DNA of 64,000 bases from Eonycteris spelaea (GCA_003508835.1 PUFA01000066.1:62001-126000), one strand, 5' to 3'. Counted from the stretch's first letter, positions 24,001 through 36,470 are shown. Notes: generated from the letters alone by a model not told the origin. Made by a program: numbers and translations.

Positions 24001-27000
24001 CCTTCCCCTGTTCCCCTCTTTCCCCCACCCCCACGCTGGTCTCCCAGAAGGATCCCAAGTAATGATTGGAGTTGGGGGCAAAACGAAGAGAGGGCTTGAG
24101 TATCTGCTGAAGCCTTCTTCCTGTAAAAGCTAGTGGCCACTAATGCTTACATAGGACTTAATATGTGACAGGCACCGCCCTAAATCTTTTTGTGGATTAT
24201 CTTGCTTCATCTTTGTGGCAGCTTTATGAATAGACTCCGTTACTCTTCTAAAGTTGAGGAGCTTCCTTTCCTGCCAACTCCCTTGTGGGGCAGAAATTAT
24301 TTCATCTAGTTATTTTATATACTTAATACACTCGAGTATATACTAAGGCTTAGAGACTTGCTCAGAGTCTCATACCCGGTAAGTGGTAGAGAGCTAACTA
24401 AGTCTCAAACACAAGGTTCGTTGACACCAGAAGAATTGTTTGCAAGCTCTTTAGCAATAGAGTAGTTTCTTCACTTAAAATCATAAGGAAGCCCAGTGAG
24501 GTAAGGAAAGCTCCACTGTCTTGGTTGAGGCTGCGGCCAGTAGAAACGGGCCACCTCTCGTCTTACTGGCCCTCTGTTCTCGCACCACACCTTTCTTCTA
24601 AAACTGCTCCTTTAACACAGGCGGTCCTGCATTCTCCTGGACCTCACCGTTCCTCTCCAAACATCCGTTCTCTCTTTTGAGAGTTCTTTGTCAGCAATGA
24701 CCAGTAGAAATAGGTATTCCCTAGAATTCTCTCCTTGCCCACTTCACCTGGTTTCTTTCTGAGTGATCTAAATCATTTACTCTTAAGGTTTCAGGGACCA
24801 GGGACCAGTGCGTGCTAAAGTTGCCATACCTCTTTGGTCATCCCACTGCTCTCTTTCTAGTTTAAAAACTAGAAAGTTTTTACTGTCTTCTAGACCTTCC
24901 TGCCTGGAATTTCTATAGCATTTCGAACTCAGCATACCCAAGATGAAAATCAGAATCTTTCCTCAAAGACTTTCTTATTGCATTTTCTACTTTTGTCATC
25001 CCTTTGCCTCCTCCTTTCCTTCTTCTCTCTGTGTTCAGTCAAGTTCTGGGTGCTTCTTCTTCCTAAATAGGTCACAGTTGCTGTTCCCTCCTCTCATCCT
25101 TACTGCTATCCTAGCTCAGGCCCTCATCTTCTTTCACAACTACTCTGTTCAACAACTTCTGAACTGCCCTCCCTGCCTACAGTCTGCCACTTCAGATCCA
25201 TTAGCCGCATTGCGGAAGAGAGCTGTTTTTAAAGCAAGGCTCTCCCTGTTCAGAGGCCCTCAGTGACTCCTCATCTCCTACAGATAAATAAAATGCAAAC
25301 TGCTGAACAAAGTGTACTTGGCCTCAAGCCCTCTCAGCCTCTCTCTCTCCAGCCTCATTAATTACCACTCCCTAATTTGCATTCTCTCTTAGCGACACAG
25401 AATTGTTTGTAGTCTCTCCAGCATGCCAAGCCAGCTTTCACCTGCCTTTATTCATGCTGCTGCCCCTTCTTTCTCCCCTCCACCCTGTCCAACTTGTGCT
25501 CACCCTTTCAGAATCAACTTGGAAATTACCTCTTCCAGGAAGCCTTCCGGTTACCCTCCCCTTTGACTCCCCTCCCACCTTGCACTCACCCATATCGTTG
25601 CCCATCTCGTGGTGGTATAATTGTCTGTACATGCATCTGTGGCCCCCTGGAGAACAGAGACTGTCTTATTCGTCTCTTTATTCCCAGCGTCTAGCACAGG
25701 GCCTAGCGTATTGTAAGAACTCAGTCTCTTGAATCAGCTGTGTGTTGAATAATGGACAGGGCGGTGGTGGTAGAGGGGGGGAGGAGTGTTTCCATCCTGC
25801 CCACCAGGTAAACCTCACCCTCACCAGCCTCTCTTTTTTTGCATAGTGGGACCCGGCTCGGCTGAATGAATCTACCACCTTTGTGTTGGGATCTCGAGCC
25901 AACAAGTAAGTCAGCGCTTTGGCGCTGAGGGAGGGGGAAGTTCAGGAGTCCACCCCTAGGACCGCAACAGCTGGAATCCTTACCACTCCTCCGTTACTTT
26001 GCAGGGCACTGGGGATGGGGGGCACCAGAGGGAGAATCTACATCAAGCACCCGCACCTCTTTAAGGTAGGTGAGTGCTGGGAGTCAGGCATGCCAGTTGC
26101 AGTGGAGTAGGTGGCATGGGGACTCTAGATGGCACAGGAAGCTTGGGACAAACACTGATCTGGGAGTCACTCCATCTGGGTTCTAATTGCCCCTCCGCCC
26201 TTGAGCTTAACCTTTTGTAATTTACTCAACACCTGTGTCCCAATAATAACTGTTTACCTTGTATGTTTATTGTGTACCACATACGGTTTAGGTGCTACAT
26301 TTATATTATGTCATGGAACTACCCTTTAAAATGGATAATGTTATTTTTATTTTACAAACTTAAAAGAAAACAGAGGTTGAGAAAGGCTAAGCGACTTGCT
26401 CAAAGTTACCAGCTGGTAAGTAGTGAGTTGGGGTTCAAGTCCAGGTCTGTCCTCAGCAAAACCTGTGCTCTTAACCACTCCTTTATTCATCTGTCTATAA
26501 AACGAAAAGACTGGAGCAAGCAGTAGCTTTAACCCTTTTCAAGAGGGGACGCCACTCCTGAGAGCAGCCGTGCTTAGTCTCCACTCTTTGAGAAAATGAT
26601 GAGCGGGGGTCATGAATTCATTCATCCTCTTGAATGAATTTGTATTTTATCAGTCACAAAAGCATCCAGACATATTAGCAAAAAAGTAGTCCATGTGTGT
26701 GCAAGACATGATTTTTTGCACCTATTCGCAAGATTTGGTGCCCCCTTCCCAGAACTACACAGCCCCTCCGAGATCCCAGAATCATGGGCTCTGTCTGCTA
26801 TACTCTGTGCAAGCTCATGTTCTTTGAAGGACAGACCTGCTTCTACTTTGTCTTGTATTTTGGGATTCACAACACCTACACAAATTGCATACTCGCTACT
26901 CCTTTTTTTCCTCTCTTAGTGCCTTCACTCCCGCCGTTTCCTTCCTCCCCATCCTCATCTCTGCCTAAGCTCCACGTTCTCTAAGAGCCTCGCTTGCATC

Positions 27001-30000
27001 ATCCCCCAAGTGAATATGCCCTGAACCTGCTTCTGTTCCTGTGACACAATAGTTACGAGTATGGTTTCACTCCTGGTTCCTTTACTTACTAGGCATGTGA
27101 CCTTGGGCAGGTGGCCCTGCGTTTCTGATCCTGTTTTGTCGTCTATAAAAATAGGAATGATACAGGCCAACTACCATTCGGGATAAATTCCCAACCTATA
27201 GCCTTATTACCAGGGATTAATCTCTCATTGTAATCTTCCCAGGGAAAATACTCTGTGTGTTTTACTTTTGATTCTCTATTAGTGACAATAAGCATCGTTT
27301 ATTCATTTAGAATCTATATCTACTTCTTTTGTAAACAGCCTATTATATCTTTTGCCCATTTTTCTGTCCTTATAAAGGCATTATTCACATTTTTCTTTAA
27401 CTTTTTAACTTTAAGTTATAAAAATAATATATAAACCCATTCTTCTAAAAAGATTCAAACAATACACAGAAGCTAATAGAGAACAAAACACGAAGTTCCC
27501 TGTCACCCTTGATTCTGACTCTCCTCCCCTGTAGGCTACCACCGCCAACATGGTGGCACCCATCAGTCCCCTCCTTGTCCTTTAGTGATATTTAATGTTA
27601 TTGAATTTATACGATACATATTGTTCTCTGATTTTATTTCACCCCAAAATTCACTGATTCATTGAACAAATTCTTACTGAGTGCTGAGCATTCTCAAAGT
27701 GCTAGAGATAACAGCTACATAAAACAGGCACATAATAATCCTTGCCTTCATGGAGCTCACATTATTTGCAGGGTAAACTATGGCCTATGGGCCAGATCCA
27801 ACATTTTTACATTTTCAAAGAGTTTTTACATTTTAAGAAGGTGATTTTTAAAAAAAATGAATAGTATGTGACAGATGTATGTGACTAGCAAAGCCTAAAG
27901 TATTTACTTACTGGCCCTTTACAGAAAAAGTAGAAACTTAATAACATATAACATATAAATCTAGTGGATAATATCTTAGCGATCTGTCCATGTTATTAAG
28001 GTAAGTGCCTATCATTTTATTGTTAACAGCTGTATAGAATTCTCAGAATAGATATTCCATCATTGATTTCATTACTCTCCTATTCAAGGATATTTAATTT
28101 TTTTTCCAGCAGTTTTGCTATCATAAACAGTGCTGCACCAGACATCCTTGTGTGGTGTTGCACCAGACATATGTGGGTGATTCTAAAGGGTAAATCCCTA
28201 GAAATAAGATTATTGGGTCAGAAAGTACACACTTTAAAAATTTTTGAATTTTTGACTGATATTTATATTACATGGGAAGTGAAATATTTAAACTCAAAAG
28301 CAGTAACCATACAAATTTCCCACCTTGGTCTCTATTTCAAATTTTCTGTCTATGTGATAAAAACATATTTATCAAGTACTTATTTTGTGTCAGATACTAT
28401 ATTTAGCACTTTTTTATGCACTGTTTAATTTATTCTTAACCCTATAAGTATGAATACTCTGTTTTACATATGAAGAAACTGATTCTGAAGAATGTGATTG
28501 CCCAGTTTTACTCCATCTAATAAGTGGCAGAAATCAGACTTTAAACCTTTGTTGTCTGATTTCAAAACCAGATTCTTAACTGTGATTCTATCCTTCCTTC
28601 CCCAGACTGTGAAGTGTCCTGATTTTTGTTTTAGGAAATATTGTCACCATAATAGTCAAATGTGTTGTACGCTACCTCAGATAATTTTTTCAAAGAAGAA
28701 TAGAGCACTAAAATAATGTCGTCAGTCTGAAAAGTTGCCAGAGATACTGTGTTTTGACAAAGGAAGCGCGGTAGAGATTAGATGTGAACTAAATCTCTGG
28801 GAATGGCGTTCCCCTGCCCTGGCCTCCTGGGCTCAGATATGTTTGCTCTGAGAGGATGGTGAGCCCTCTACATCTACCAGGCTAGAGACAAGGTCTTGGT
28901 AAAACTGCTCAAGGGCCAAGAGCATGCTCTGGGACCAAATGAGAAAAAGCCCTTGTACAGGCCTGATGTTCCCCCTGTGACCTTCATCCCTCACAGTATG
29001 CAGCTGATCCCCAGGCACAAGCACTGGCTGGCTGAGCAGCATCACATGCGGGCAACAGGGGGGAAGATAGGTAGCGATTATACTGTTCCATGTACCACTG
29101 CCAAAGACCCACCCAGCCAGGGTGCCCAGGGTTCTGGCTATTGGTGGCAGCCTGCCTCAAATCTGAGAGGCTCTCAAAGCCTGACGAATGTGGGAAGGGG
29201 GACTCATAAAGGTAGAGAGGACCCATTCCTTCATGCTGAACAGCAGGCTGTAATCCCTAGATTCCCTTCGCTGTGTTAGGTCTCCTACACAGCACCCTCT
29301 CACCACCTCCCCACATCATCCCTTGCATTGAGATTGTATTAGCTATGCAAATGAATGGCAGATACTGGACACACAATAATACTTTTCCCTCGTGCGCCCA
29401 TTGGCAGATTTCACTCATCAATCACAACACTGCCACCAGAAAGTTATAAAATCGTTTCTCAACACAGTACTCCAGGCCGCACCCCTTGTCAATAGGGGAT
29501 GAAACTTGTTTCTGTACCTGGCAGCCCCTTCCAGAATCGCCTTGAGTTCTCAGCTCATATCAAGCAACAACCTTAGGAAAATAATTGCCGCATAAGTTCT
29601 AAAACTGTCATGGAGAGTTTTGTTCATCACATGCAGTGTCCCCCCACCTGAGGACTCACTTAGTTCCACTACTGGGACTGTTCCTATTAGAATCTAATGG
29701 TCTTGCAAACCAGTGTGCCATCTCATGTCTGGCATTGAAAGCTATCTTTTATTTACTATACTTATACCTATACCTGTTTCAAAAAAGATTTCAGGGAGCT
29801 TACCAGTGGTACATAAAATGTAATATAAATAAGAAATAGGGGGAAGGAAAGGAATCTAAAATGAAACCATGAGGAAGGCTAGTTTCAAAAAGTTTTTACT
29901 ACTGTCCTGAAAGACCAGTGCACTTCTAGGTTTTCACAAAATTCAGCTCTAGGCCCTTTTCAAAAGACACTGGTTCTGTTACATAACTCACAGTGCCCTT

Positions 30001-30888
30001 AAGATGAAGAAAGTCAAATTGCTCAAGGGACATACACCTATTCCTGACCCTGAGACTAGAAAGAAATGCCTCCCACAGAAGGACTTTCTCATGCGAATGA
30101 AACAACATCCCCTGATAGTAAACTCACAAGATGACTCTCTCCCACTGCAGACCTTGGCATTGTGCCAAAGCAGGCCCCAGGACAAATACAGCCCAGTTAC
30201 TAGACAGCAGTGCAAGTTTCTCAAGTTTCCCCTTCTGCCTCAAAGTTCAAAACACTAAATTATTACTTATAGTTCCTAGAGTTAACATATAAGCTTCCTC
30301 CTGATTTCCTGTTTCCACTTATATTTGCTAGCACTCTTGTCATTTTGTTATTAGCAACTTCAGGGCCCTTTTTTAAAAGAGAAAGAGATTGTAAATTAGT
30401 CACCAGTCCCCACTTCCCCACCCATAAAGTTTCTATTCGAGTGAAAGATTGTCTCAAGGAAGTGTTCTCCAGACAGTCTCTCCCTACTTACTCTCACATT
30501 AAGCAGATGTTTAATAAAGTGCTATTGAGTTAAACTGAAATGAGTCAGAGGTGACGATCACTCTCCTTTGCTCCTGCCCCAGGCCTACCTCCTCATTGAA
30601 GAGGACATCCGGGACCTCGCTGCTAGCGATGACTACAGGTAAAACCAGTAGGTCTGTCCTCTGCCCTCCCCTAGGCCTTATAGTAACCCTCAGGATGAGC
30701 CTGGGCCTACATCCCTTCTTGCTTCAACTTTTCTCCTCGATGTCTGTTCCAGAGGATGCCTGGACCTGAAGTTAGAGGAGCTGAAATCCTTTGTCCTGCC
30801 CTCCTGGATGGTTGAGAAGATGCGAAAGTACATGGAGACACAACGGACAGAGAATGAGCATCGTGCTGAAGCTCCTTCACAGACCTGA
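14808..30888 (+). CDS. DNTTIP1: DNTTIP1, MiDAC histone deacetylase complex subunit (13 exons, three apparent frame breaks)
   Basis: DNTTIP1 (TdIF1) is nuclear, dimerises, and bridges HDAC1/2 with MIDEAS in the mitotic deacetylase complex. Coding exons: 14808-14911, 15486-15556, 16217-16313, 19044-19142, 22208-22276, 22535-22591, 22843-22901, 23826-23871, 25847-25905, 26005-26065, 28997-29070, 30583-30638, 30753-30888. Recognisable segments are IMIKHRQVQRRGRRSQMTT (exon 2), the dimerisation helices SMDLLRAVLQPSINEEIQTV and KAALNVRDNVGEEVDAEQLI, the basic patch KKRKGRPPGH, and the C-terminal DNA-binding part (GTRGRIYIKHPHLFK, LKSFVLPSWMVEKMRKY). Phases of exons 2-10, 12 and 13 agree throughout. 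Exon 1 is 104 nt instead of 105, with the shift near the G run 14849-14852. Exon 11 is 74 nt instead of 72, with an extra C near 29016 and an extra A near 29069 just before the donor. As written, translation stops early, but the locus keeps all introns and is not a retrocopy. Confidence 0.95.
15035..15245 (+). repeat. MIR SINE in DNTTIP1 intron 1
   Basis: The MIR core is recognisable in sense orientation: GACCTGGATTCAAATTCTGG, TAGGTGACTTGGG, TCTGTAAAACGGAGATG, CCTCATAAGGTTGTTGTGGGG and GGAGTAGGCACTCGGTAAA. Confidence 0.85.
17490..17830 (+). repeat. Old L1 (L1M) 3' fragment
   Basis: The blocks ACATTTAGGTTGTTGCCAG, TTTTTCTCTATTACAGACAGTGCTAC and GAGAGGGAATTGGTAGGTAAAAGGG match the diverged 3' region of ancient L1 elements. 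It lies in DNTTIP1 intron 3. A pyrimidine-rich L2-like stretch precedes it at about 17110-17470. Confidence 0.6.
18450..18830 (+). repeat. Old L1 (L1M) 3' fragment
   Basis: AT-rich sequence with TACAGAAGTAATACATGTAC, AATAGGCTCATACAATGCC and GTGCTGTAATGACCATTC resembles the 3' UTR of ancient L1 elements. It lies in DNTTIP1 intron 3, about 200 bp upstream of exon 4. Confidence 0.55.
20065..20790 (+). repeat. L2 LINE 3' end
   Basis: Clear L2 order: TCTCAGTGATTTTCCTTCGCAGG, GGCCCACAGAGCCCTACA, CAGGGCCTTTGCACTTGCTG, AGAGAGGCCTTCCCTGGCCGC, TGCTATATTCTTAGCACTTG and AATGATTATTGAATGACTGAC. It lies in DNTTIP1 intron 4 and has no coding role. Confidence 0.85.
20788..20880. repeat. Tetranucleotide-rich low-complexity tract
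   Basis: Interleaved GACT/GACC, CCAA and AACA/AACG units extend the tail of the adjacent L2 element. It appears to have grown by slippage from the terminal TGAATGACTGAC of that element. Confidence 0.8.
21405..21840 (+). repeat. L2 LINE 3' end
   Basis: The L2 blocks CTTTAAAGCTTTTGCGCTTC, CTTCTCAGCGAGGCCTTCTCTGATTACC, AAGACCTTACTTC and CCAATATTTATGAAATGAA are present in sense orientation within DNTTIP1 intron 4. Confidence 0.75.
24640..25755 (+). repeat. L2 LINE fragments
   Basis: A long pyrimidine-rich L2 segment carries CCTCCTTTCC-type blocks, AGAGGCCCTCAGTGACTCC, CTTGGCCTCAAGCCCTCTCAGC, AGGAAGCCTTCCGGTTACCC and the 3' landmark AGCGTCTAGCACAGGGCCTAGCGTATTGTAAGAACTC. It sits in DNTTIP1 intron 8, ending about 90 bp before exon 9. 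Confidence 0.8.
27400..28240 (+). repeat. Old LINE-1 and hAT-Charlie composite
   Basis: AT-rich L1M-like sequence flanks a diverged hAT-Charlie-like piece at about 27770-27945 (CTATGGCCTATGGGCCAGATCC ... AAAGTATTTACTTACTGGCCCTTTACAG). This is ancient repeat material in DNTTIP1 intron 10 with no coding capacity. Confidence 0.55.
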
Positions 30889-31100
30889 AGCCATGTCTCG
30901 TGGCTACACTTGGCAGCCCTCCTCCAAGGCCCTCTTACCCAGATGGCTGAGACCACGGCTAGGACTGCTCCTAGATGGACCTCAGCAGCATTAAGCTGTG
31001 CCTGGGCTAGTTTGTAGTGACTTACTGCAGAGCACCCCAGACTGGCATGTGGTTCTATATTTGTAAAGTTATTGGGATAAGAAGCGATTAAAGAGTTTGT

Positions 31101-31106
31101 AATAAA
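31101..31106 (+). terminator. DNTTIP1: DNTTIP1 poly(A) signal
   Basis: AATAAA lies 213 bp after the DNTTIP1 stop codon (30886-30888) and is followed by a GT-rich stretch (GAGCCTGCTGTGTGTTCTG), the expected cleavage context. Confidence 0.9.
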
Positions 31107-31744
31107 CGCAGATGGTGAGCCTGCTGTGTGTTCTGCCTTGTGGGGGCCAACAAAACATCAAGGGCTCTAGAAGAAGTTGCTATAGGAAGAAAGGACCAGG
31201 TACTGCTTCCCCCTTCCCGGTTAGACCCAGGAAGGTCCCACTGCCCCATGCACATAAATTTTGCTTTATGAGATGAACCTGGGAACACGTTGCCAAACTT
31301 CCTGTCCTATCTTCACCCAACTAAGGTATGGAAGTAGCAGAATGTGATGGATGGCACCACGCACGGGAGGTGTGGGAGTGGGGGTGAGGGAGTAATGACA
31401 GACCAGAAGAGAAATGCAGACTTTTACTACCCCATTTTATAAGTTAAAACACTAAATTATGTAGAGAGGCAACATATGAATCTGTTTTCTAATAGGGAAT
31501 CTACTACTAGATCTGCCATCAGCCTCCAATTTTTCCCCTCACACTATAATGGGGAAGGGCAGGGGTTTCCGGTTACAGGGAAAGGTACGGGCGCTGCAAG
31601 ATTGTAATACCCTCCATTCCCCTGGGAGTAGGGATCCTGGCAGGGCGTGCCGGGTGTTCCAGCCGGTTGCCAGGCATTTGACCTAAAGGGGCTCATCCCA
31701 CGTGGACTTTTTCTTTGCCCTTTAATGGTTGGCGTTTTCCAAAG

Positions 31745-32000
31745 GCCACCAATCCGCTGCAGGTTCGTTTAAATAGCAGCCTTTCTAGCCAATCGTCCCC
31801 CAGAGCAGGATTCCCGCCGCCCAGTAGTGGTGCTCTGGTAGGCGGGTCTAGCAGTTGCATGGTGACAGCACTCCGGCGCTCTCCATTGGCTGGATCAAAA
31901 CCAAGCGAGCCTCTGATTGGCCAGCGCGGCCGGAGGGTTACAATTCAAACGCGGGCGGGCGGGCCTGCAGCCCTGCAGTTACAGTCTTGTACTCCGAGTT
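31745..32000 (+). promoter_or_regulatory. UBE2C: UBE2C promoter: CCAAT boxes and CHR-like element
   Basis: CCAAT boxes occur forward at 31749-31753 and 31789-31793 and inverted (ATTGG) at 31885-31889 and 31916-31920. The last two are 31 bp apart, the spacing typical of NF-Y-driven late cell-cycle promoters. A CHR-like AATTCAAA (TTTGAATT on the minus strand) follows at 31942-31949, beside GC-rich GCGGGCGGGC. This arrangement is that of DREAM/B-MYB-MuvB targets expressed in G2/M, as known for UBE2C. No TATA box is seen. Confidence 0.75.
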
Positions 32001-32026
32001 TCTGTGACCCTGCCAGCGCCGCCAGG

Positions 32027-34972
32027 ATGGCCTCTCAAAACCGCGACCCAGCGGCTGCCAGCGTTGCCGCCGCCCGTAAAGGAGCCGAGCCCAGCGGGGG
32101 CGCCGCGCGGGGCCCTGTGGGCAAGAGGTGAGTGGTGCGGAGGTAATACCTTAGGCAGTGGGGCCCTCAGCGAAGACTTCCGGGACCCCCCCCCACTCCT
32201 GCAGCGACTGAGATGTGTAAGGTGGGGGGGAAGGGGACACTACGAGCTCGGGCTGCCCTTAGAGACCCTCCCGAAGGAGGACAGGAGGTGGAGGGACGCT
32301 GCCAGGATCCTCCGCGAGTGAGTCAAAATGAAGATTCGCCGGGGACCCTCGGTGACTTCGCGGGGGCGGCGGAGGGGAGAAATTTTGAGATCTGGCACGG
32401 GGAGAGACGCCAGAGGAGCAATGGAGGTTAGGAACACGCTAGAACGGTCCTGTAAGAGCCTGGCCGTGACAGGGTGAGGACTCACTAGGACCCCTCCTGT
32501 GGTAACGAGAGTGAGTGTGCCCCAAGCTGAGTCTCACCTCAGGATGTAGCGAAGTCGCCATGTCAGCTCCTCCAGAGATACTGGGGTAGAAGATAGGACC
32601 ACCTGGAGCCCCGACCTACCCAGACTCCCAGATGACTGAGAATGCTCTTTTTGCAGGTTACAGCAAGAACTGATGACCCTCATGGTGAGTGACTACCTGC
32701 CAGATCCTCAGCCAGTTGGTACCCCTCCCACCTTATATTCAGTGATCAGTAGCCTCCTTTCCAACATCAGGCGCTTTGCTAGACACAGGGATGAAAAGAT
32801 GGGTCCAGTCTGCCCTCCCCTGGAAAGAAATTCACACCCCCACCTACACCTTTTCTTCCAGCAGTATCTATTCCTAATCCCATCTCCCCACAATTAAGTT
32901 ATCTCTAAAACACAATTCCCAGAAGCCATACAAGGCCTTCCCCTGTCCTGCCCTACTTCCTTGCTCTAAGCTTTACCCACACCCAACCCTCCACCCTTAG
33001 TATTTCTAGTCTTGTCATTCTTTGGGGTACTTCCTTCCTAGATGACCTCTTCTACATTAACCCTGCATATTCAACTCAAAATCTCCAGTGTCCATATCGT
33101 ATAACCCTAGTCTGTGAATAGTCAGGGCTTTGTATGGAACTAGCACTCAATAGAATGTTGAGTTGAATTCCCAGCAACCAACAAGATTGTGGGTACAGAG
33201 CTGCCTTCTGCTTCCCTGCATAACTCCTCCCTCCTGGCCTTGAACCTTTGTAATCCCAATACTCCTCTCTAGAGGGGCATATTCAGTCCCAAAAGTCTAA
33301 CCACTTCTTCAGAAAAGCCTATTAATTTGGTCTGATTGCTTTATTTTGAGTCAAAATTGATGGGATTGAGGGGTAGGGGTTTATCTACTGTTAGAAGTGT
33401 ACTTTGCAGCCCAGCAAGTGCTATTTCTTCCCCAGATGTCTGGTGACAAAGGAATTTCTGCCTTCCCTGAATCTGACAACCTTTTCAAATGGGTGGGGAC
33501 CATCCATGGAGCAGCTGGCACAGTAAGTATAGGGTTAGGGTAGGCGAGTATGATTTTGCGGTCTGGGGAGAGATGGGATGTTTCAAGCCTTGAGCCAGGC
33601 AGCACACTCCTATGCATCTGTCCTCATGCTCTGAGCCTATGGCCCCGGTCTCTCCCTCTGTACAGTAAGAAGGTTGGTTTAAAGCAGCATCCTCCATTAG
33701 ATTCCTAAGGGAGCCAGATAGCAAGGAAAAGAATGGAAAAAAACAAGTGAGGACTTCAGCAAATGAGAGGTGCAAGGCTCAAGATGGCAGCTTCCAAGAT
33801 AAGTCCAAAATCCAGATCTGTGCCCCAAGTCTCCTAATTTTGATATCTTAGCAACTAATCTAATTGTACTAAAAAAAGCACAGCTGTGGTAACTCTCAGG
33901 ATGCCAATTTACAGCTCTTAGACCAAAGGGTCACTGATGTCCCCACCAGATACGAGAGGCAGCACCAGAACCAGTTAAGACTGTCTTCTGCCAAGTCCCA
34001 GAAAAACTCAAAGGTCCCAGCACGCCCCTTATATGGGGCTTGGGCTGGAATACAAGGCTCAGGATGGGAAGCTGACTCCCCACTTATGTTTCTCCAATGA
34101 CAGGTTTATGAAGACCTGAGGTATAAGCTCTCCTTAGAGTTCCCCAGTGGCTACCCTTACAATGCACCCACCGTGAAGTTCCTCACACCCTGCTACCACC
34201 CCAATGTGGACACCCAGGGTAACATCTGCCTGGACATCCTGAAGGACAAGTGGTCTGCCCTATACGACGTCAGGACCATCCTGCTCTCCATCCAGAGCCT
34301 GCTAGGAGGTGACTTCTGAGACTAGTGCCTCCCCTGCAACCTGGGAACCTGTCAGGACTTCCACAGCTAGCCTCTTCTACCCGCTTGACCATTCTTTTTC
34401 TCTTTGCCCTCAGAACCCAATATTGACAGCCCGTTGAACACGCATGCAGCCGAGCTCTGGAAAAACCCCACAGGTGGGTCCTTCATCTTTCTCACACGGG
34501 GTGATCCCTCCCCAGCCTTCAAAGGCTTCCTCAAACAAAAGGGTCTCAGTGACTTGGGGGATGTGTGTGTCGTGGTGGGGGGTTATCAACCCAGGTAACC
34601 CAGTCCTGCCTCTGCCTTGATGTTTCTAGTTTGCCAGTTTGGTTAAAATATATTAAGAAGATTAACCCCTTCCACATGAATGTAGGTTGAGGAGCTTTTT
34701 AAGTAGAACGCAAAGCTTCGTGCAAATGACTCGCTCACCAAGTCCCCCTACTCCCCTCCCAGTCTCACTGGAGCGGAGCCAGTCCAGGAGGGAGAATTTG
34801 TTGTGCTGCGAATGCCCCCTCAAAACTCCTCCCACCTTTACATTCCTGCTGCTCTCTTGCCCACCTTAACTCCTGTCCCCATCACTCACCAAGACCTGCC
34901 TGTTCTCTTCTAGCCTTTAAGAAGTACCTGCAAGAAACCTACGCAAAACAAGTCTCCAGCCAAGAGCCCTGA
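32027..34972 (+). CDS. UBE2C: UBE2C, APC/C ubiquitin-conjugating enzyme E2 C (intact, 6 exons)
   Basis: UBE2C (UbcH10) loads ubiquitin and starts chains on APC/C substrates such as mitotic cyclins and securin. Exons: 32027-32127, 32657-32684, 33436-33522, 34104-34308, 34414-34473, 34914-34972. All junctions are in frame and give 179 residues, the usual length. The N-terminal extension [12 protein letters not shown]...GPVGKR, unique to this E2, is followed by the UBC fold: [14 protein letters not shown], the HPN motif, and the catalytic cysteine in [15 protein letters not shown] (residue 114), then the destruction-box-like [11 protein letters not shown]. The start is supported by a favourable Kozak context (GCCAGGATGG). 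No indels are present, unlike most neighbours. The gene lies about 0.9 kb downstream of the DNTTIP1 3' end. Confidence 0.98.
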
Positions 34973-35141
34973 CCCGGGCTGTCCAGACTCTCTCTTTGTG
35001 CTGTCTTTTTATTTCTTCCTTAGATGGTCTGTCCTTCCCTTGATTTCTGTATAGGACTCTGTGTCTTCAGCTGTGGTGTCATATTTGTTTTATTTGTTTT
35101 TAAATTAAGTCTCTGGTTGAGCCCCTGTGATGAATATATTA

Positions 35142-35147
35142 AATAAA
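35142..35147 (+). terminator. UBE2C: UBE2C poly(A) signal
   Basis: AATAAA lies 170 bp after the UBE2C stop and is followed by a long GT/T-rich stretch (GGGTTGTTTGTTTG). Confidence 0.93.
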
Positions 35148-36214
35148 TACATTTTGGGTTGTTTGTTTGTTTTTTTTTACAAGTCGCTGCCTTGTACTTA
35201 CCCTAGAGTTGTGCCCAGGGGCGGCAGGTTCAGGCTCCTGGGATCTTGGCTCATGCCCCCTGCTTCTCTCTCCAAGAAGAAGCACTTGACCTTCAGGATG
35301 TCTAGGCTGTAGGACCAAGCAGTGCAGTGACTAGGGTTTGTTTCCTTGTGACCTTAGTTATTTTATGACTCTGTACCTGTTTCATTGTCTGTAAACTGAG
35401 TGTCACAAAATGCCTGTCTCTTTGGAGTTGTGACAAGAGTGTAGATGACGTGTTAGAGCTGCTCCAGCTGTGTTGCAGATGAGGTTGAACCAGACCAGAG
35501 CGGGGGGCGGGGGGGATTGGAACCAGCCACCCACCTTCTGACAGTAGATGCTCTGGTCCTGAAAAAGGACAAAAAAGGCTCAGGTCGCCCTGCAGCAGGC
35601 CCAAGACCTGGAGAGACAGCCAGGAAAAACCCCTTCCCCATTAGCCCTCAAGAGGGCTCTTGACTTTCGCCTTGACCCAGGTTCCCCAAAGATGACTCCC
35701 CACGCTAAAGGGGCACATTTACCTCCTGCTCCAATGCAGCAGCTCCCCCAGCTACTGCACCTACTAGCCCAGCCCCCAGCCCCTCAGGACATCTTTCCAC
35801 TGGCCTGTTTCAGGCCCCAGCCTTGGCCCCTGAGAAGAACCCCCTGTGCTGACCAGCTGGGTGCCAAAGGAGGGAAGAAGAGCACGCTAAGGTGATGGGC
35901 CCAGCCCACGTCCTGCAGAGAGATCTCCAAGGTGGACCAAGAACCCGGGTGCACTCCAACATAGCCCAGGTCTCAGCCTCTTCACCCAACCTGGGGTCAG
36001 CTCTGCCTGCAGCTGGTTGTGCAGGCCTGAGGGAGAAGGAAGAAGACAGCAGGCGGCCCACCCAGAAGACTCTCACCGCCCCCTTTTCCTGCCCTACACC
36101 CCCCCATCAAGCAGCCACATGTGAAAATTGGAGTTGTCAGAACCGGTATTAAAATTTTGGTGTCCTCTGCTCAGTTTCCTCATGTCAAAAATTATGCTCT
36201 TGGCTCTCTCCTTG

Positions 36215-36470
36215 GAGCTGTGCTTCTCAATCTAAAGTGCATGTCAATCCACCTGGGATCTTGTTCAAATGCAAATTTTTATTTAGTTGGTCTGGGGTAG
36301 GACCTGAGGTTCTGCATTTCTAATCAGCTGTCATTTCTGTGATCTAGTTAAAGGTAGAGCAGTGTTCTCCAGGTGTGCTCCTTCCGGCAGCACAGGTTCA
36401 CATTCTTGGCCCTAACAATCTCTCCAGGTGATTCTAATGCTCTTGAACTTGAAAATTGCCAGGTTAGAGG
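36215..36470. mobile_element. hAT-Charlie (MER5-like) DNA transposon remnants
   Basis: Two adjacent pieces show MER5-type landmarks: TGCTTCTCAATCTAAAGTGC...CACCTGGGATCTTGTTCAAATGCAAATT, then TCTCCAGGTGATTCTAATGC. These are non-autonomous ancient DNA transposons. Confidence 0.7.

Noticed and set aside
14808..30888. DNTTIP1 as a pseudogene or retrocopy
   Set aside because: All 13 exons, introns, splice sites and the poly(A) signal are in place at the syntenic locus; isolated indels fit assembly error better.
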